From the NCBI GenBank assembly GCA_038496445.1, contig JALMLS010000260.1:1-58246 (forward strand): a stretch of DNA of 58,246 nt, written 5' to 3'. A program made the position numbers and the translations under genes. This DNA comes from Trichosphaerium sp. ATCC 40318 (taxonomy: Eukaryota; Discosea; Flabellinia; Trichosidae). The notes under the pieces were generated by a model, which ran no database searches, was not told the DNA's origin, and saw only the letters and a list, made by a program, of their open reading frames with translations. Shown here one piece after another: positions 34,564 to 45,771 of the stretch (its first letter is position 1; every line of letters begins with the position of its first letter).

Positions 34564-37339
34564 CTAATCGTAGAATCTCATCAAGGCACTTTGTAAACTT
34601 GTAGCAGCCTAGAAAAGTTGGTAAATAAAACCTTGTCAACTTTGATTCAAAAAAAAAAAAAAAAGAAGAAATCACTCTCGTCACGTTGTTGAAAAAAGTT
34701 ACACAAAAAAAAACATTTTTTTACCTTCTTACTGGCCTCATGCTTTCGTCTTCCTAATAAGTATTTCATCGACTCTTCATATGTTACAGGAACAACACGG
34801 TTTACAATAGCTAGGGAAAGAGCGTAAGTGACTACTACAAAAAGGAAGTGTTGTTCTAGAATAAAATCTCTAAAAAGTAGAAAGTAGCTCAGGGAGGAGT
34901 TGAACCTCCGTCTACTCTTCATGAGAGAGTCGTGCTAAACCGTTACACCACAGAGCTTTGATACACTAATAACACGTTCTAGCATGACGAGCGGACAAAA
35001 AAACAATGGAATCATGCTTAAGGTATATACACAAATCAAAGCGAAAAGAAAAAACAAGCGCCCAGTTTTGAAGCAAAAAATATTCTTGGTTTTTTCTCAT
35101 AGACGTTAAATTTCTGACTCGACAATGTGGTGTCCAACAGCGTACCATCTGGGCAAGTGAATAAGAAATGAAATGTGTTAGATTTGACTTTTGTATGTGT
35201 CTTATAGTTCATAACTTCAGCAACCTTACAGAAAAAAAAATCAGCAAGGTTTAAGAAAATAAAGAAAAGTAAGACTTACAACTTCAATACCAATAGTAGG
35301 ACCATGTGTATACACAACCTGAGATGTAAAGAATACAATATCACCAATAGATACAGGTCTATGGAAAATGACTTCATCCAAAGCCAAGAATCTTGGCTGA
35401 CTTGCACTGAACACATGAGCATTCGTCCATGCTAAAAAAAAAGCATTAAAAAATAAGGACGTTTATGGAGTTTTCAACGAAAACTGCTGTATTTATATAC
35501 ACCTGAGATGTCGCAAATGTCGTACCCAAGTTAAACGCTTGTTTCATAAGGTATCCACCAAAGACTTTGTTATTTGTGTTTCTCTATTGGAACAAAAAGT
35601 TAGTGTACATAGGAACACCACAAATTGATTAATACCTCTTGTAATTGACATTGCAATACTGAATCAAGCGTAGTAGATGCCATTGATATAGTATTGACAT
35701 CACTACGTACCGAGTTGGGCATTAACTTCCTACCAGTCACTTCCTACGCAACATATCAGTTTTTTCCTGCCTTGAAACAAAAAATCGTCTGTGTGGCGTA
35801 CCAAAAATAAGTTATGAATGATTAGACGCTCATCTTCAGTAGGCGGTGCTTATTTGAACGTAAATACCATGAACAAAGAAGAAAAAAGCAAGTGACACGC
35901 AAAGTCGGTTGAAAACTTCAAAAAGAGATTCAAAGGATTTGTGAACAATATAAAATCGTGTAACACAATCCCACGTGATCACTCGAACTCAAAAAATATG
36001 TCTTACCGAAGCTCAAGCTCTTCTTAGACTCCTCCTTGCGCGCTTTTTTGTTTTCCTTTCCAGTGTTGAATAGTTGCTGTTCTTCTTCACAACTTGGCAC
36101 CAAGTGATTCACAGGGGCTGCTTTACCATCGTATGTAGCAACCATAGTGAAGTATGCATTCACAAGAGTCTCAAGACCTTATGAGAGTTAATAAACCACC
36201 AACACAAGTTGATAAGGGGTAACCATACGCAAAAAAAACTTTGCAAAGTTTCTTCTCAAAAAAGTAGGGCAATTTCCGTTAGCATGTACCATCTTTTTGT
36301 CCTTCAGGAACAGCATCTAGAGATACCTGGATTTCCATACTACTTCTACCAACATAAATGACTCTACCCGACAACTTTAGATCTCTGTCTGGTAGCAACT
36401 TGTTGAGTAAATCAATGCGTGCCAAAGACGCTGTTACTATCGTCAAAGGTCTTGTAACCTATTACCCATTTTAATACCCACACAAGCACAACAAAGTAAT
36501 ACAAAACAATAGATCCACAAATAGTGTAGGACGTTAAATGTAAGGATATAAATAGTACATAAAAAAAACAGTGCACTCAAGATTTTCATTCGCGAAAAAA
36601 AAAATAAAGCCAACGGGTTGGAAATGAAGTTGTTAGTCGTACTGGATTTGCATCGTCTGCATGCATATGTGCAACGTTTCCTGCCATAGCATCCATGTCC
36701 TCTGTTATTGTGAGCATAGATATTACGTTGGTAGAGAGAATGTACCCAGAATACGTCCAAAATTGAGTTCTTTGTAAACATTGAGGTATTGCTTTTGCGT
36801 GACATTAACAATGATACGCGAAAGGGTGTTCAAATAAAGAAGGCTGAATGCTTCAAAGTTAAAAAGTGACGTACTTCTCGTAGCTCTTGATCAGTGCTGA
36901 ATGGAAGCCATATCTCTTTTAAGGAGTCTGCGGGGGACTTTTTAATCAAGTGCGTTGGGTCTGGAACGTTTGTCAGAAGAAAAATGACATTTAAACTGTA
37001 ATGTACATGCCTTGCGTTCCGATATCTTCTGGAGCGATCTACAGTGTTTGTAAGCCAAAAAAAGCGGTTAACGCTATTACATTAGTTTCTTGCTCCTGCG
37101 TTAAAGACTGACGATCATGCCATAACATAGACGTTATTCGTGTACGCGCAGAATGCTGTTGCTGATCTTTAGCGCTTTTTACGCAGTATAATCGCTTAGC
37201 AACAACTCGGAAGCGTTTGGGATCCTTTTAACATCGTTAGAGATAAGCTTATTTGACAGAATTTGTGAGAGCGTACCCTAGCGATGCGCGCACGCGAAAG
37301 TGATATGGAGCGATGGAGGAAGCGCCTTGAGGCCAACAT
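34564..37339 (-). CDS. Mitochondrial ACOT9-like acyl-CoA thioesterase
   Basis: Double hot-dog thioesterase that would hydrolyse acyl-CoA in the mitochondrion. The ATG at 37339 gives MLASRRFLHRSISLSRARIA, a classic Arg/Ser matrix-targeting peptide, followed by an intron with donor gtacgc. Then come RITSMLWHDRQSL, LKEIWLPFSTDQELRE and YLNVYKELNFGRILEDMDAM with AGNVAHMHADD, the signature of hot-dog 1. RPLTIVTASLARIDLL and VIYVGRSSMEIQVSLD complete it. MNAYFTMVATYDGKAAPVN with LVPSCEEEQQLF links to the second half: APPTEDERLIIHNLFL, NTNNKVFGGYLMKQAFNLGY, AWTNAHVFSASQPRFLALDE, then a final exon VVPVTYEESMKYLLGRRKHE, ending RFYD, TAG 34564. The segment order matches ACOT9 throughout. The intron before the VVPVTYEES exon (about 35147-34830) is unusually long because it holds a tRNA gene. 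Confidence 0.85.
34885..34957 (-). tRNA. tRNA-Met (anticodon CAT), inside an intron
   Basis: A complete cloverleaf. The acceptor arm is AGCTCTG with CTGAGCT (one T-T mismatch at pair 6) and an A discriminator. The D-arm is GTG/CAC, the anticodon stem ACTCT/AGAGT with loop CTCATGA, and the T-arm GGAGG/CCTCC with loop TTCAACT. The loop places CAT at 34-36. Position 37 is G, where Met tRNAs usually have A. The T-loop starts TTC, so it is not a standard eukaryotic initiator. There is no tRNA intron. It lies on the same strand as, and within the last large intron of, the thioesterase gene. A-box-like (gtgtaacggtttag) and B-box (ggttcaact) promoter elements are internal, so RNA polymerase III could transcribe it independently. 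Confidence 0.85.
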
Positions 37340-38430
37340 TATTAAAATTTAGAACAGTAAAAACGTGTTGCCGCGAAAAAAAGAACACCAACCAGTTTTT
37401 GTGACTGTAATACTCCAAGGTAGTCACACCAAGACATCAGTATTAACAAATGCTTCAGCGCTTTGTTTACAAACTCGCGACATCAACTAGATTAGGATTC
37501 AAGCCGCACACGTAATCGCTCGCTCCCGTGCTATGTCAACGAGACAGTGAATAGAGAAACATTTTCGTGTGAGTTGAACATTTTTCATTTATTTGAAAAC
37601 CCGCTATCGCAAATATACACTACACCGGGCTTTTATGGCGCAAGGCGCTATCACGAAGGTTTAACAGTGGGACCGTAGTGGGATCGGGGCACAATTTCAA
37701 ACGAACTTCGCACAAAACGCATTGTGCAACACACGGCGCTACACAAAAACAAAAAAAAATAAATGGAAAGTTTGTTGTTTTCAGTGGTAGGGAGATAGAT
37801 ACGCAATGTCCGCAAAGTGCGTCAAACGCATTGCACCCGTAGTGACGAGCGTTTGCAGCAATAAAATAGGTTTTTGTAAAGCCAGTTTTTTATATGATTG
37901 CACTACTAATGGAGAGTATGTACTCCGTTTCGCGTGAAGGTTACTAGGAGTTGGCGTTTTAGTTTTTCTCTCCGTGTCCAGAAAGGGAGTTTTGGTTTTT
38001 TTAAAAGTTTAAGAAGGTTTTGCGCCACGTACTTCTACATGCGCTGTTTATGACAAATTTCGTCATGACGTAACGCAATAAAATACGGACTACGATCTGA
38101 TTTAGTAACTACCTCTCTTTCGGTCGTCTACACATTGCGACAGAGCTTAGAACAACAACATTATGCAGTGTCGGCGTTTATGGAGTGTAATAGCTCCACA
38201 ATCAACTGCAAGCTGCAATACCCGAAGAAAACCCGATTCTGTCAACAGAAGGGCACAGCAGCGCAATAAACGATGGTATGCTCTAAAAAGATAAACTAGT
38301 ATCAATTCGCAAGAAAATCACAAAACAAGAAAATATTGCGGAAAGAAAAATGCGGACCTACCTTTTCAGGCACTTTTTCGCGATTATCGTACAAAGCCAA
38401 GCTCTTCCCCCTAAATTATAAAAATATACA
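37340..38430. promoter_or_regulatory. Divergent intergenic region, 1.1 kb
   Basis: Between the thioesterase (-) and PLAC8 (+) start codons. A TATA-like attataaaaatata lies directly before the PLAC8 ATG, at about 38415-38428. No ORF or RNA gene seen. Confidence 0.4.
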
Positions 38431-39031
38431 ATGAGTGACTTCAGCAACGGACTCTTCGGATGCATGTCTGGTACGTTACTCGTTCTTTGGAGCACCTTCT
38501 CTTCTTAATCGCCCAACTTTCGGCCGAGTGTTTTTTTTTGCTCTTTTTTTTTTTTTTGGTTTTAACCTTCTTAAAATTAAATGAACGTAACCCGCGACTC
38601 ACAAGACCGTTGCCTTTCCCAAAACTAGACCTTTTTAAACTAAAAACTAACCGGTACTCTTTTCCTCTAACTTTTTACTTGTAGACTTCGGTACTTGCAT
38701 CATCACATGCTTCTTGCCATGCTACACCGCCGCCAACAACAAGGCTACCATTGACGAGCGTGAGTGCACTTTCTGCGATTTCATCTGCACCCCAAACATC
38801 TACCAAACACGTAACTCCATCCGCGCCAAATACGGTTACGAGGTACCCTACTTTTTAGCCTTTTTCCCCTAGTTTCCCTTTTTTTCCCCAAAACTCGCTT
38901 CCTAAACCAAATTAACACTTACTTTTTAGTTCAACCCTCTCATGGATTGCTTGACCACATGGATCTGCCAACTTTGCTCCATCTGCCAACACGCTGCTGA
39001 AATCGCAGATAAGAGCGGTGGTTCCGAATAA
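38431..39031 (+). CDS. PLAC8-family cysteine-rich protein
   Basis: Three exons. MSDFSNGLFGCMS is joined to DFGTCIITCFLPCYTAANNK, then ECTFCDFIC, and after a second intron FNPLMDCLTTWICQLCSICQ, ending SGGSE, TAA 39029-39031. FSNGLxxC, CxxxCFLPC and CxLCxxCQ are PLAC8 (DUF614) hallmarks; these small membrane-associated proteins are linked to metal tolerance or cell size in plants and fungi. About 100 residues, usual for the family. Its codons are strongly C-ending (ATC, TTC, AAC, TGC, ACC), unlike the A/T-ending neighbours, and its two introns (about 210 and 85 nt) are longer and very pyrimidine-rich. This suggests very high expression; transfer is less likely because the introns are native-looking. 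Confidence 0.85.
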
Positions 39032-39757
39032 TTTAATTATTATCATCACCATGGCTGTGTTTTGTAGCTAATAAAGTAATTTAAACGTTACCACTTTATG
39101 AGTCTTTAATTCGAAATTTTTTTTTTTGCTTTTTCAGCTATTCTGTAATATCTACGAATTGCCACAAGCGCTGTTTATAAAAGAGCGTTGTTTACTTTCA
39201 AATTGGTGTTGTTTTATCTGTTCGCGTGAAAAGCGTAATATTTGTTGAACAATTGCATTGTCCCTCTGCACTTATATATTGCTGCGGAAATACAGCCTGT
39301 TTCTTTTGTTTCTGTTTTTTACCAAATTCGGTTTATTTGCGACATAGGAGCACTATGTGTTTATTCTTTGCGCGCGTAACGAATCCTAAGGAGGTAATTG
39401 TTGTTTTGTAGCACTTGTGTTGAACTTTCAATTTATCAACAAATGGGCGCGATTTGACTCCAGAATGAGCTCATAATTGGGTATACTCAAGCAACTATAA
39501 ACGCAAAGACGTTTTGTGTTGTTTGTGTTTGCGGCTGCTAGCATTAAAGCACAACCTCGACGAATGGTGTTGGCATGAAAAGTTAACGGTTTTTGTTCTC
39601 TAAAGACTCATACTACATTTTTGTATATTGTCACTCTTGATGGTCAATTTCATTTATTGGTGGTGGCGTGGAGTGTCGCTATGGTGATTGACGCCCAAAA
39701 ACCGTTTTGAGTTTCAGTACATCATTGTAACTCTGTAAACTCGGTGAAAATAACCTG
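39032..39757. promoter_or_regulatory. Intergenic between PLAC8 and ATP23-like genes
   Basis: Contains the PLAC8 3' flank and the 5' flank of the protease gene. A 61-codon frame at 39226-39411 has no features. Nothing else seen. Confidence 0.35.
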
Positions 39758-40972
39758 ATGGATCCAAATGAGGATGATCCGTCACTAGGCGACGCAATAG
39801 AAGAGCCTAAGAGGAAAAGGCTTGTAAGAAGGAAAATAGGCGCGAGACCTGTTACAAACACTATTCCACACGATGGGCGTATCAAAGACGACCGCGTAAC
39901 CAAGGAGAGGCAAACATGCATAAGCAAGTTAAATGGACTCTTACGATACGGTACGCAACACACCTGCATTTTTTTCGCGTTGTGACACTACGATTTCTCA
40001 AATTAAACTTTTCATATCAATTACGCTTGCATTACATTTCAAGAGTACTATTTTGAAGTTCAAAGAGATTTTTTTTGTCAAATAGCCACACAAAATTTTA
40101 AAGTCATTATTGTGGCGTAATTATAGTGTAGTAATGCTTATTACGCATAGATCCGTTCGTGAGACAAATGCTGAAAGCAATAGAGAACGCAGGTACACAT
40201 TTTTTTACCTTTTTTTTTGCTATGTCTTCTGCATAGCCTCAAGCTTAAAGACTCACACCTAACAAAGGCTGCGCTATCCCTGGCAATTTTTTCCTGTGTC
40301 GCACTTGTCCTTTGCCCATGGGCGCCTTCTTTGAGCCTGGTATTGGTGTACGTGTCACCCATTTGTTTTCGCTGAAAACGTTTCTTACGTGTGCTGTAAA
40401 AGATCCTTCTGTATGTAACCTAAGAGGCATTTTAACATTTTCATAGGTTGTTGCTTGCGAAAATTTTCCAACAAAGAAAACAACCTTTAGAAACATTGTT
40501 ATACATGAGTTAGTCCATGCTTGGGACTTTTGCACTCGTGAAACGCATGGTGATAAGGATGATGAGGATTATTGTTACAAACTTGCTTGCCAGGAAGTAC
40601 GTCGCTCTAGCAATCAATATAACCAAAGACACCTTTTGGTTGAACCTTTTTATGTGAAAGGTGTTTTAAATCCTTGTAAACTCACTAGACATTGTTAGGT
40701 TCACGCTATAAATATGAGTAGTGAGTGTAATTGGTCTGAAGAGTTAAGGCGGAGGTTTGTTGGCCCTGGGCAGGGATTCGTACGCGTTTTTTTTTGTTGA
40801 AATTCACAAAAAAAAGATATTTACTCCGCTTTTTTAGAAATGCGTACGTAGACGCGCAATTGTAAACGTGGCAGCAGAACCAAAATGTACACGGTTAGCA
40901 GAGGATTATGTTGACTTTGTATTTGATTCTTGCGCACATGACATCGAACCTCTTGGATATTTTCCGTGGTAA
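39758..40972 (+). CDS. ATP23: ATP23-type mitochondrial inner-membrane metalloprotease
   Basis: Zinc metalloprotease M76. In yeast and animals ATP23 processes ATP synthase subunit 6 and aids its assembly. Exons in order: a basic N-terminus (EPKRKRLVRRKIGARP, KERQTCISKLNGLLRY); DPFVRQMLKAIENAG; GCAIPGNFFLCRTCPLPMGA, the CxxC segment of the family; VVACENFPTKKTTFRN then IVIHELVHAWDFC, which holds the HExxH zinc site (H, E, H all present); VHAINMSSECNWSEELRRRF, the equivalent of the conserved EIRAANLSGEC; and CVRRRAIVNVAAEPKC ending VFDSCAHDIEP, TAA 40970-40972. Length about 240 residues is normal. All hallmark cysteines and the active site are intact. Confidence 0.85.
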
Positions 40973-41766
40973 CAAAAAAAAAGAAATGCTGGCACGAGGA
41001 TAAGCGAAAGAAATTAAAATAATCACACCACAGTGTAACGAGTACTGTTCTTTTAGCGGCCTTTACGGCGCTGTAAAAATGCAGGATATTACTTGACATC
41101 TATTTAACTCATCGTACTGTTACGTATTATACGATTACAGATGGAGAAATAAACAACAAGAGGCTGACTTGAATTACCATCTAGTACTTTTTTGGAAAAT
41201 CTGAGAGCGTATTCATTTCAAGGCAATTTTGGGTGTAGGCCCCTTACAGTACATATCAGGTGAGTGAGCAAGTACCAGTAGCCATTGTTTCGTATGCATT
41301 TAGCTGTGATGGAAGTAACATTTCACAGATTTCCTGTTTAGTTTACGTCAAAGAAAAACTAATTAACGTTGCAATAGCGCCCAAGAAATTAAAATGACTT
41401 CCTTTTCTGAGCATCATTTTTTTAATCCCGATACGTCACTGATTGATTGTAGTACTTGTAATAGTTGGTTCCCGAAAGTACTAGAGGTGTGTTGTACTGT
41501 TTGATTGCAGCAAGTGCTTTGGGGGTGGCAGAGAGTACTTTCGATAACTGGAAATTTTTATTGTTCACAATAAAAAAAGTCATTCTTGGTCTCTTTTTAA
41601 TCTTAACACATCACACGTTTCGAAAAAGGGATCGTTCCTGAAAATATTGTAATAATTGGTACGCGTTTAATCTTGTTAGCTAGATGGGGAAGTGGTTTCT
41701 GAATTTTCTATTGAGATTAGACATTTTGACGTGAAATAGTCGTTCTCACAAAGTGTTTAGTATAAG
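40973..41766. promoter_or_regulatory. Intergenic upstream of the homeodomain gene
   Basis: No gene seen. A 92-codon minus frame (40821-41099) is only the complement of the last protease exon plus flank. Confidence 0.35.
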
Positions 41767-43732
41767 ATGACTCTACCGAATAAAGGAGGCTACGTCGCTG
41801 GCGCTGCACCAAGAAAACAACCAAAAAAGACTTATAATTCATACTACGGTACGTACCAAACTATGACGAGGCGTGGAGATACAATAGAAGCCTTAACTAC
41901 GCCTACACAATGAAATTCACAAAATCAATACTCTAAAACGCCAACTCAACAAAACCCATCTGCTTGAGTGTTTATGCCCTTCAGTTTTTGGAAATCTATT
42001 GTTTTATGTAGTTAGCCGTTTATGTTTGCTTTACACAGCATCCTGCTTTTTGCTTTATCGATGGTGTTTCGTACATAATTTAATATAAAGAATGACGCCC
42101 GTCACGTTTCAATCTTTTCTGTCGTCCTTTATTTTTTTTAATTTGTCCACGTGATTTTTTTTTTACCTTCTCCAAAACTTTCTGGCTATCGACAGATTTT
42201 TGCTTTTATGACATTGGAAGCCTGTGGATTATGTGTATGAGGTGTTTTTGCCTTTTTGGCTGATTTGATTTTGTAGACAGAATAATGGAGATATGGAGCA
42301 GTATAATGGCTCATAAATGGGAGCCACGAAACTTTGAAGTGTGTCGTGCTGTAGTACAAAAGAACCCATATTATCCAACAGTAAGTGACTGATTACCTAA
42401 CTCCACTTTGTTTATTCCATCACGACTTATGTTTGGTTATGTAGATGCTTAAGATAGAGAAGATGATGCACTATGATACACGTAATACACAAGCTCAACT
42501 TGTTCAACCTGATACATTTCAATTCGACGTGAACGTTTTCTTAAAGAAGAATAAGATCGTTGTCCAACATCCTGTTATTAAATTCAAGCTATCATGGCTA
42601 AGCGAGAGGTAATAGATTCTCCTTTTTGGACTTTTTTTTCTCAACATAAAATTTACAGATACCAAAAAGAAACAGAAAAAATCAACTCTTTGTGCGACAA
42701 TCTCGTATCTCGCATGGAATCAGTTTTGAGCGTTGGTCCACCACTACCACAGGTAAGTAAATATAAAACACATGGTCACATCTTTAACTTCGTTATACAC
42801 ACGTATTTAAACCAGTGAACTGATTTTTTTTCTTCTTGTAATAGGAGCTTTATAACGCTAAGATTCAACGTATTAAAGATTCATTCTTACCTTTGAAAGA
42901 AAGGCTTCGTACATCAATAGAAAAATCAATGTTAAAAGTGGTACGTACTCTTGAGGATAACATAATTTATTTCAAGTAGTATCACTGTTAACGTCATTAT
43001 CTAGGCTGTAAATATCCCACCTCAGTCACGTGCTGGAAGAAGAAGCTTTGGCGAAAGAGCTTCAACGATACTATGGACATGGTTTTATCGTAATTTAGAT
43101 AATCCTTACCCAGTACGTGTTTACTTGTAGTACTATTATTATCAAGAAATTCTAATGGTGTTATTATAGACAGTACGTTGAATATAGAGTTGAAGATAGT
43201 ATTATACATGAACAAACAAAAACGTGTTAATTTTTTTCTAAATAGGAAGAAGAGAAAAAGAGGTTGGCATTCATGTGTTCACTCTCTTTGAAGCAGGTTA
43301 GTACCAATTGAACCATACTTTGTTTTACTAAAATTTGGGAATTTAAGGTTAACACGTGGTTTGCAAATCATCGTGAGCGGTATAAACAGGTATCTATTTC
43401 TTGTTTATTACATTGAACATTCAAAAAAAAACGCTTAAAAAAACCTTATGCTTATACTTAGCGTTATTTGGATCGCAAAAAACAACTTGATCAAGATCAA
43501 GGTGGATCTCAACGAATGGAGCAAGGACTTATGAGTCCATTGCCTGTAACACTGGCACAGCAGCAACCTGTAAACAATGGGTTACAATATCAGCGTGGAC
43601 CAGTTCGGTGCGTTGCTATATTCCATCTTTTGCGCATGCCCTTTTTGCACTTTACTCTGGTATTAAGTTAACCTGGATTTCAGGACTTCTCCTCAGACAC
43701 AACGTCATAGATACCACCCTTATCAACAATAA
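41767..43732 (+). CDS. TALE-class homeodomain transcription factor
   Basis: About ten exons. MTLPNKGGYVAGAAPRKQPK opens a short basic N-terminus. A long first intron (41848-42278) with a T-run and tccacgtgatttt follows. Helical exons then read DRIMEIWSSIMAHKWEPRNF, MLKIEKMMHYDTRNTQAQLV, YQKETEKINSLCDNLVSRME and LYNAKIQRIKDSFLPLKERL. The homeodomain is split over four exons: RRSFGERASTILWTWFYRNL with DNPYP, then EEEKKRLAFMCSLSLKQ, then VNTWFANHRERYKQ. The PYP triplet is the three-residue loop extension of TALE proteins, and WFANHR is the recognition helix (W, F, N, R all present). The tail is Gln/Pro-rich (AQQQPVNNGLQYQRGP) and ends YHPYQQ, TAA 43730-43732. In protists TALE factors often work in heterodimers that control mating or life-cycle switches. 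Confidence 0.8.
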
Positions 43733-44156
43733 CAGCAAGTATTCTTAGAGTTGCTTATTGCAGAAAAGGCTGAATTACGAACTAACAATTTTTAACAAAG
43801 TAAATAAACACAATATTTCCCTGTACTCTTTGTTCAACTGTTGTCAAAGGGTCTAAACAATATTTGTATTATTAACGTGCAAGTATTATTGAGATTTGCA
43901 CGAAGTGCAATATATAACACGTGGCAAAATTCAAGTGTATTATTTGGCTGACAGTCAAGTAATTAGCTGATTGTATTGTATTCAAACAAAGACCCAGTTT
44001 AGATTTCTTTCAAGTGATCTTCGTAGCTCTAATAGAGGTGGCTTCTCTTTTTTTCAACATGCTTATTTTCCGTTCAGAGTCTGACACTTGACATTGTTTA
44101 ACGCAAGTTTGCGGCGTTTTTAGTTTTCTCCAAATCATAGATAAACTAAAAAACGT
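43733..44156. other. Intergenic
   Basis: 3' flank of the homeodomain gene; CACGTG near 43918. Nothing else seen. Confidence 0.35.
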
Positions 44157-44267
44157 CATGGTGTGCACAAACGTTATGACAATGGCCAATTGGAAGAACA
44201 TAGCAAGTATTTCAACTGTAAATTGGAAGGTGAGTGCAAGTGTTGATATGACAATGGTCATCTAAAA
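44157..44267 (+). pseudogene. YwqK-repeat relic
   Basis: Reads HGVHKRYDNGQLEEHSKYF then LEGECKC, a stop, then YDNGHLK. The stop is a TGA at 44244-44246 exactly where the repeat consensus needs TGG (Trp). This is one and a half YwqK repeats of the type seen at 46337, with no open frame around them. It lies about 50 bp beyond the end of F-box copy B. The 83-codon hydrophobic frame on the other strand is its shadow. Confidence 0.6.
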
Positions 44268-44315
44268 GATCTGTGTTGCTCTTTTGTGTCATGTAACTTT
44301 ATTTGTAATTGTTAT

Positions 44316-45771
44316 TTAGAATACCCACAAAACGTCACTCTCTGTAAATGCTATCATGCGCTTATTCTCTTTATCATAGCAAGTGACAACAAAAACTGAC
44401 CTTATGGCATTATTGTATCCCGCATTGAAGGTTTCTGAGTTGTTTAGAGAAACGTTAAACAATTCAACAATGAGTTAATATTACCTGATGCCCATGAAAA
44501 CCTTTTGTGTCGTGTATCTGACTCATCATCCCATGTGCAAATATCAAAGTTCTCATCAATTTCTTTTAATTTTTCAATCAACCTAAAAGTATAAATCACG
44601 TGATTAATAAGAGTGATGTTATCTAACAGAACGTACACACTGCCTATTGGATGAAAATATTTAGCTAAGTTTTTACATTCTGATATTTTAGAAACATTGT
44701 AAACTTCACGGAACGGAGTGATCTCAAGGAACTCTTGGTTGTGAATCAGATATGAAGGGCTTTAATTCAATGAGTTAGAGGTATATGAAGCGTATTTTAA
44801 GACATACAGAGTGTGGTTGGCAAGGAAATGATAGACGAATTGTCCAATGGTCATTGAAGCTGTTTCTTTAGCTTTCCAATTTTCTACAACACCAAGAGAT
44901 ATGACATCTTCCATACGCTCTTTGCCAGTTGCATGGCGTAACATTGCCATTAGAGCACATATTCCATGGGAAAGTGAAGTGTTTTCGTGCATCTCAAGAT
45001 CAAAGGCTTGATATGAAAGAAATGCTTTGGGGTCATCTATCAACAATAAAAAGTAAGAAAGTTGTAGACTTGACACTCTTACGATCCTCAGGGACTGTAA
45101 GAGAGAGTAAGTTAATATATGAGCGGCGATGTCATGTAATCTTACTTGTGAAAGAGTTGATACCATCAATGAAACCTCTGTAACAGAACAAGTTAGTAAA
45201 CAATCAATCAACTTTTTGTTTCGATTACAGAGGTTGAAGTTGTATTTCAAGTTTAGCAAAATGTCGTACTCAAATCTATCCGAAAACTGGTATTCAACTG
45301 ATTTTGGAAAACGTTTAAATTGAGTAATGAAGAGTTGATGCCAAAACTTGTCCCCAATGTCATCTGTTTTTATTGACTCTTTTGTTTCTTTCATATTTTC
45401 CTTCCAAACAAATGTTGAAAAGAAAAACCTCTTCCACAACACATTAGCGCAACCAACCTTGAAGAAAACAAACGGTAAGCTAATAAAAAACCAGGACTTC
45501 TTTGAAACGTTACAGGATTTGTTGCGCACATACATCATACCAAGCCTTAGATACACTTTGAGCACTACTAGCATCGTCACATGATAAGAATGACAAAATA
45601 TGGAGCAAACAGTCATAAGACAGCTCTTGTTTTGGTTTAACGCCATCATGTTTAAGTTTTTTTGCTTTAGTGCTCTGTTCTGTCGCTTTTGACCCTGTTT
45701 GAGGTTGTCAATAAACTACATTCCACGTGATATTTACCTGCACTATCTAGCGACTCTTGTGGTGATATCAT
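44316..45771 (-). CDS. F-box family protein, copy B
   Basis: The best preserved copy. MISPQESLDSAG (ATG 45771), a first intron with tatcacgtgg, then LSYDCLLHILSFLSCDDASS and SVSKAWYDV / GCANVLWKRFFFSTFVW form the F-box. FWHQLFITQFKRFPKSVE, GFIDGINSFT, a 12-nt microexon (45083-45094), SYQAFDLEMHENTSLSHG, TIGQFVYHFLANHTL, PSYLIHNQEFLEITPFRE, LIEKLKEIDENFDICTW and the FNAGYN...FTESDVLWVF tail follow, ending at TAA 44316. The in-frame TAA after YASYTSNSLN is inside a 48-nt intron (gtatgt...ttaaag) with branch-like ctaac. Exons and introns are highly similar to copy A, so the duplication is recent. It is head-to-head with the intact YwqK gene (565 bp apart). Confidence 0.8.

Noticed and set aside
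44010-44261. 83-codon hydrophobic minus-strand ORF
   Set aside because: The opposite strand carries a recognisable YwqK repeat relic; the hydrophobic look is the shadow of YDNGQL-type codons.
44760-44800. In-frame TAA in F-box copies B and D, suggesting a recoded stop or a nonsense mutation
   Set aside because: A 48-49 nt intron (gtacgc or gtatgt to aaag, with a ctaac/ctaat branch-like motif) removes it in all three copies and restores the same conserved downstream frame.
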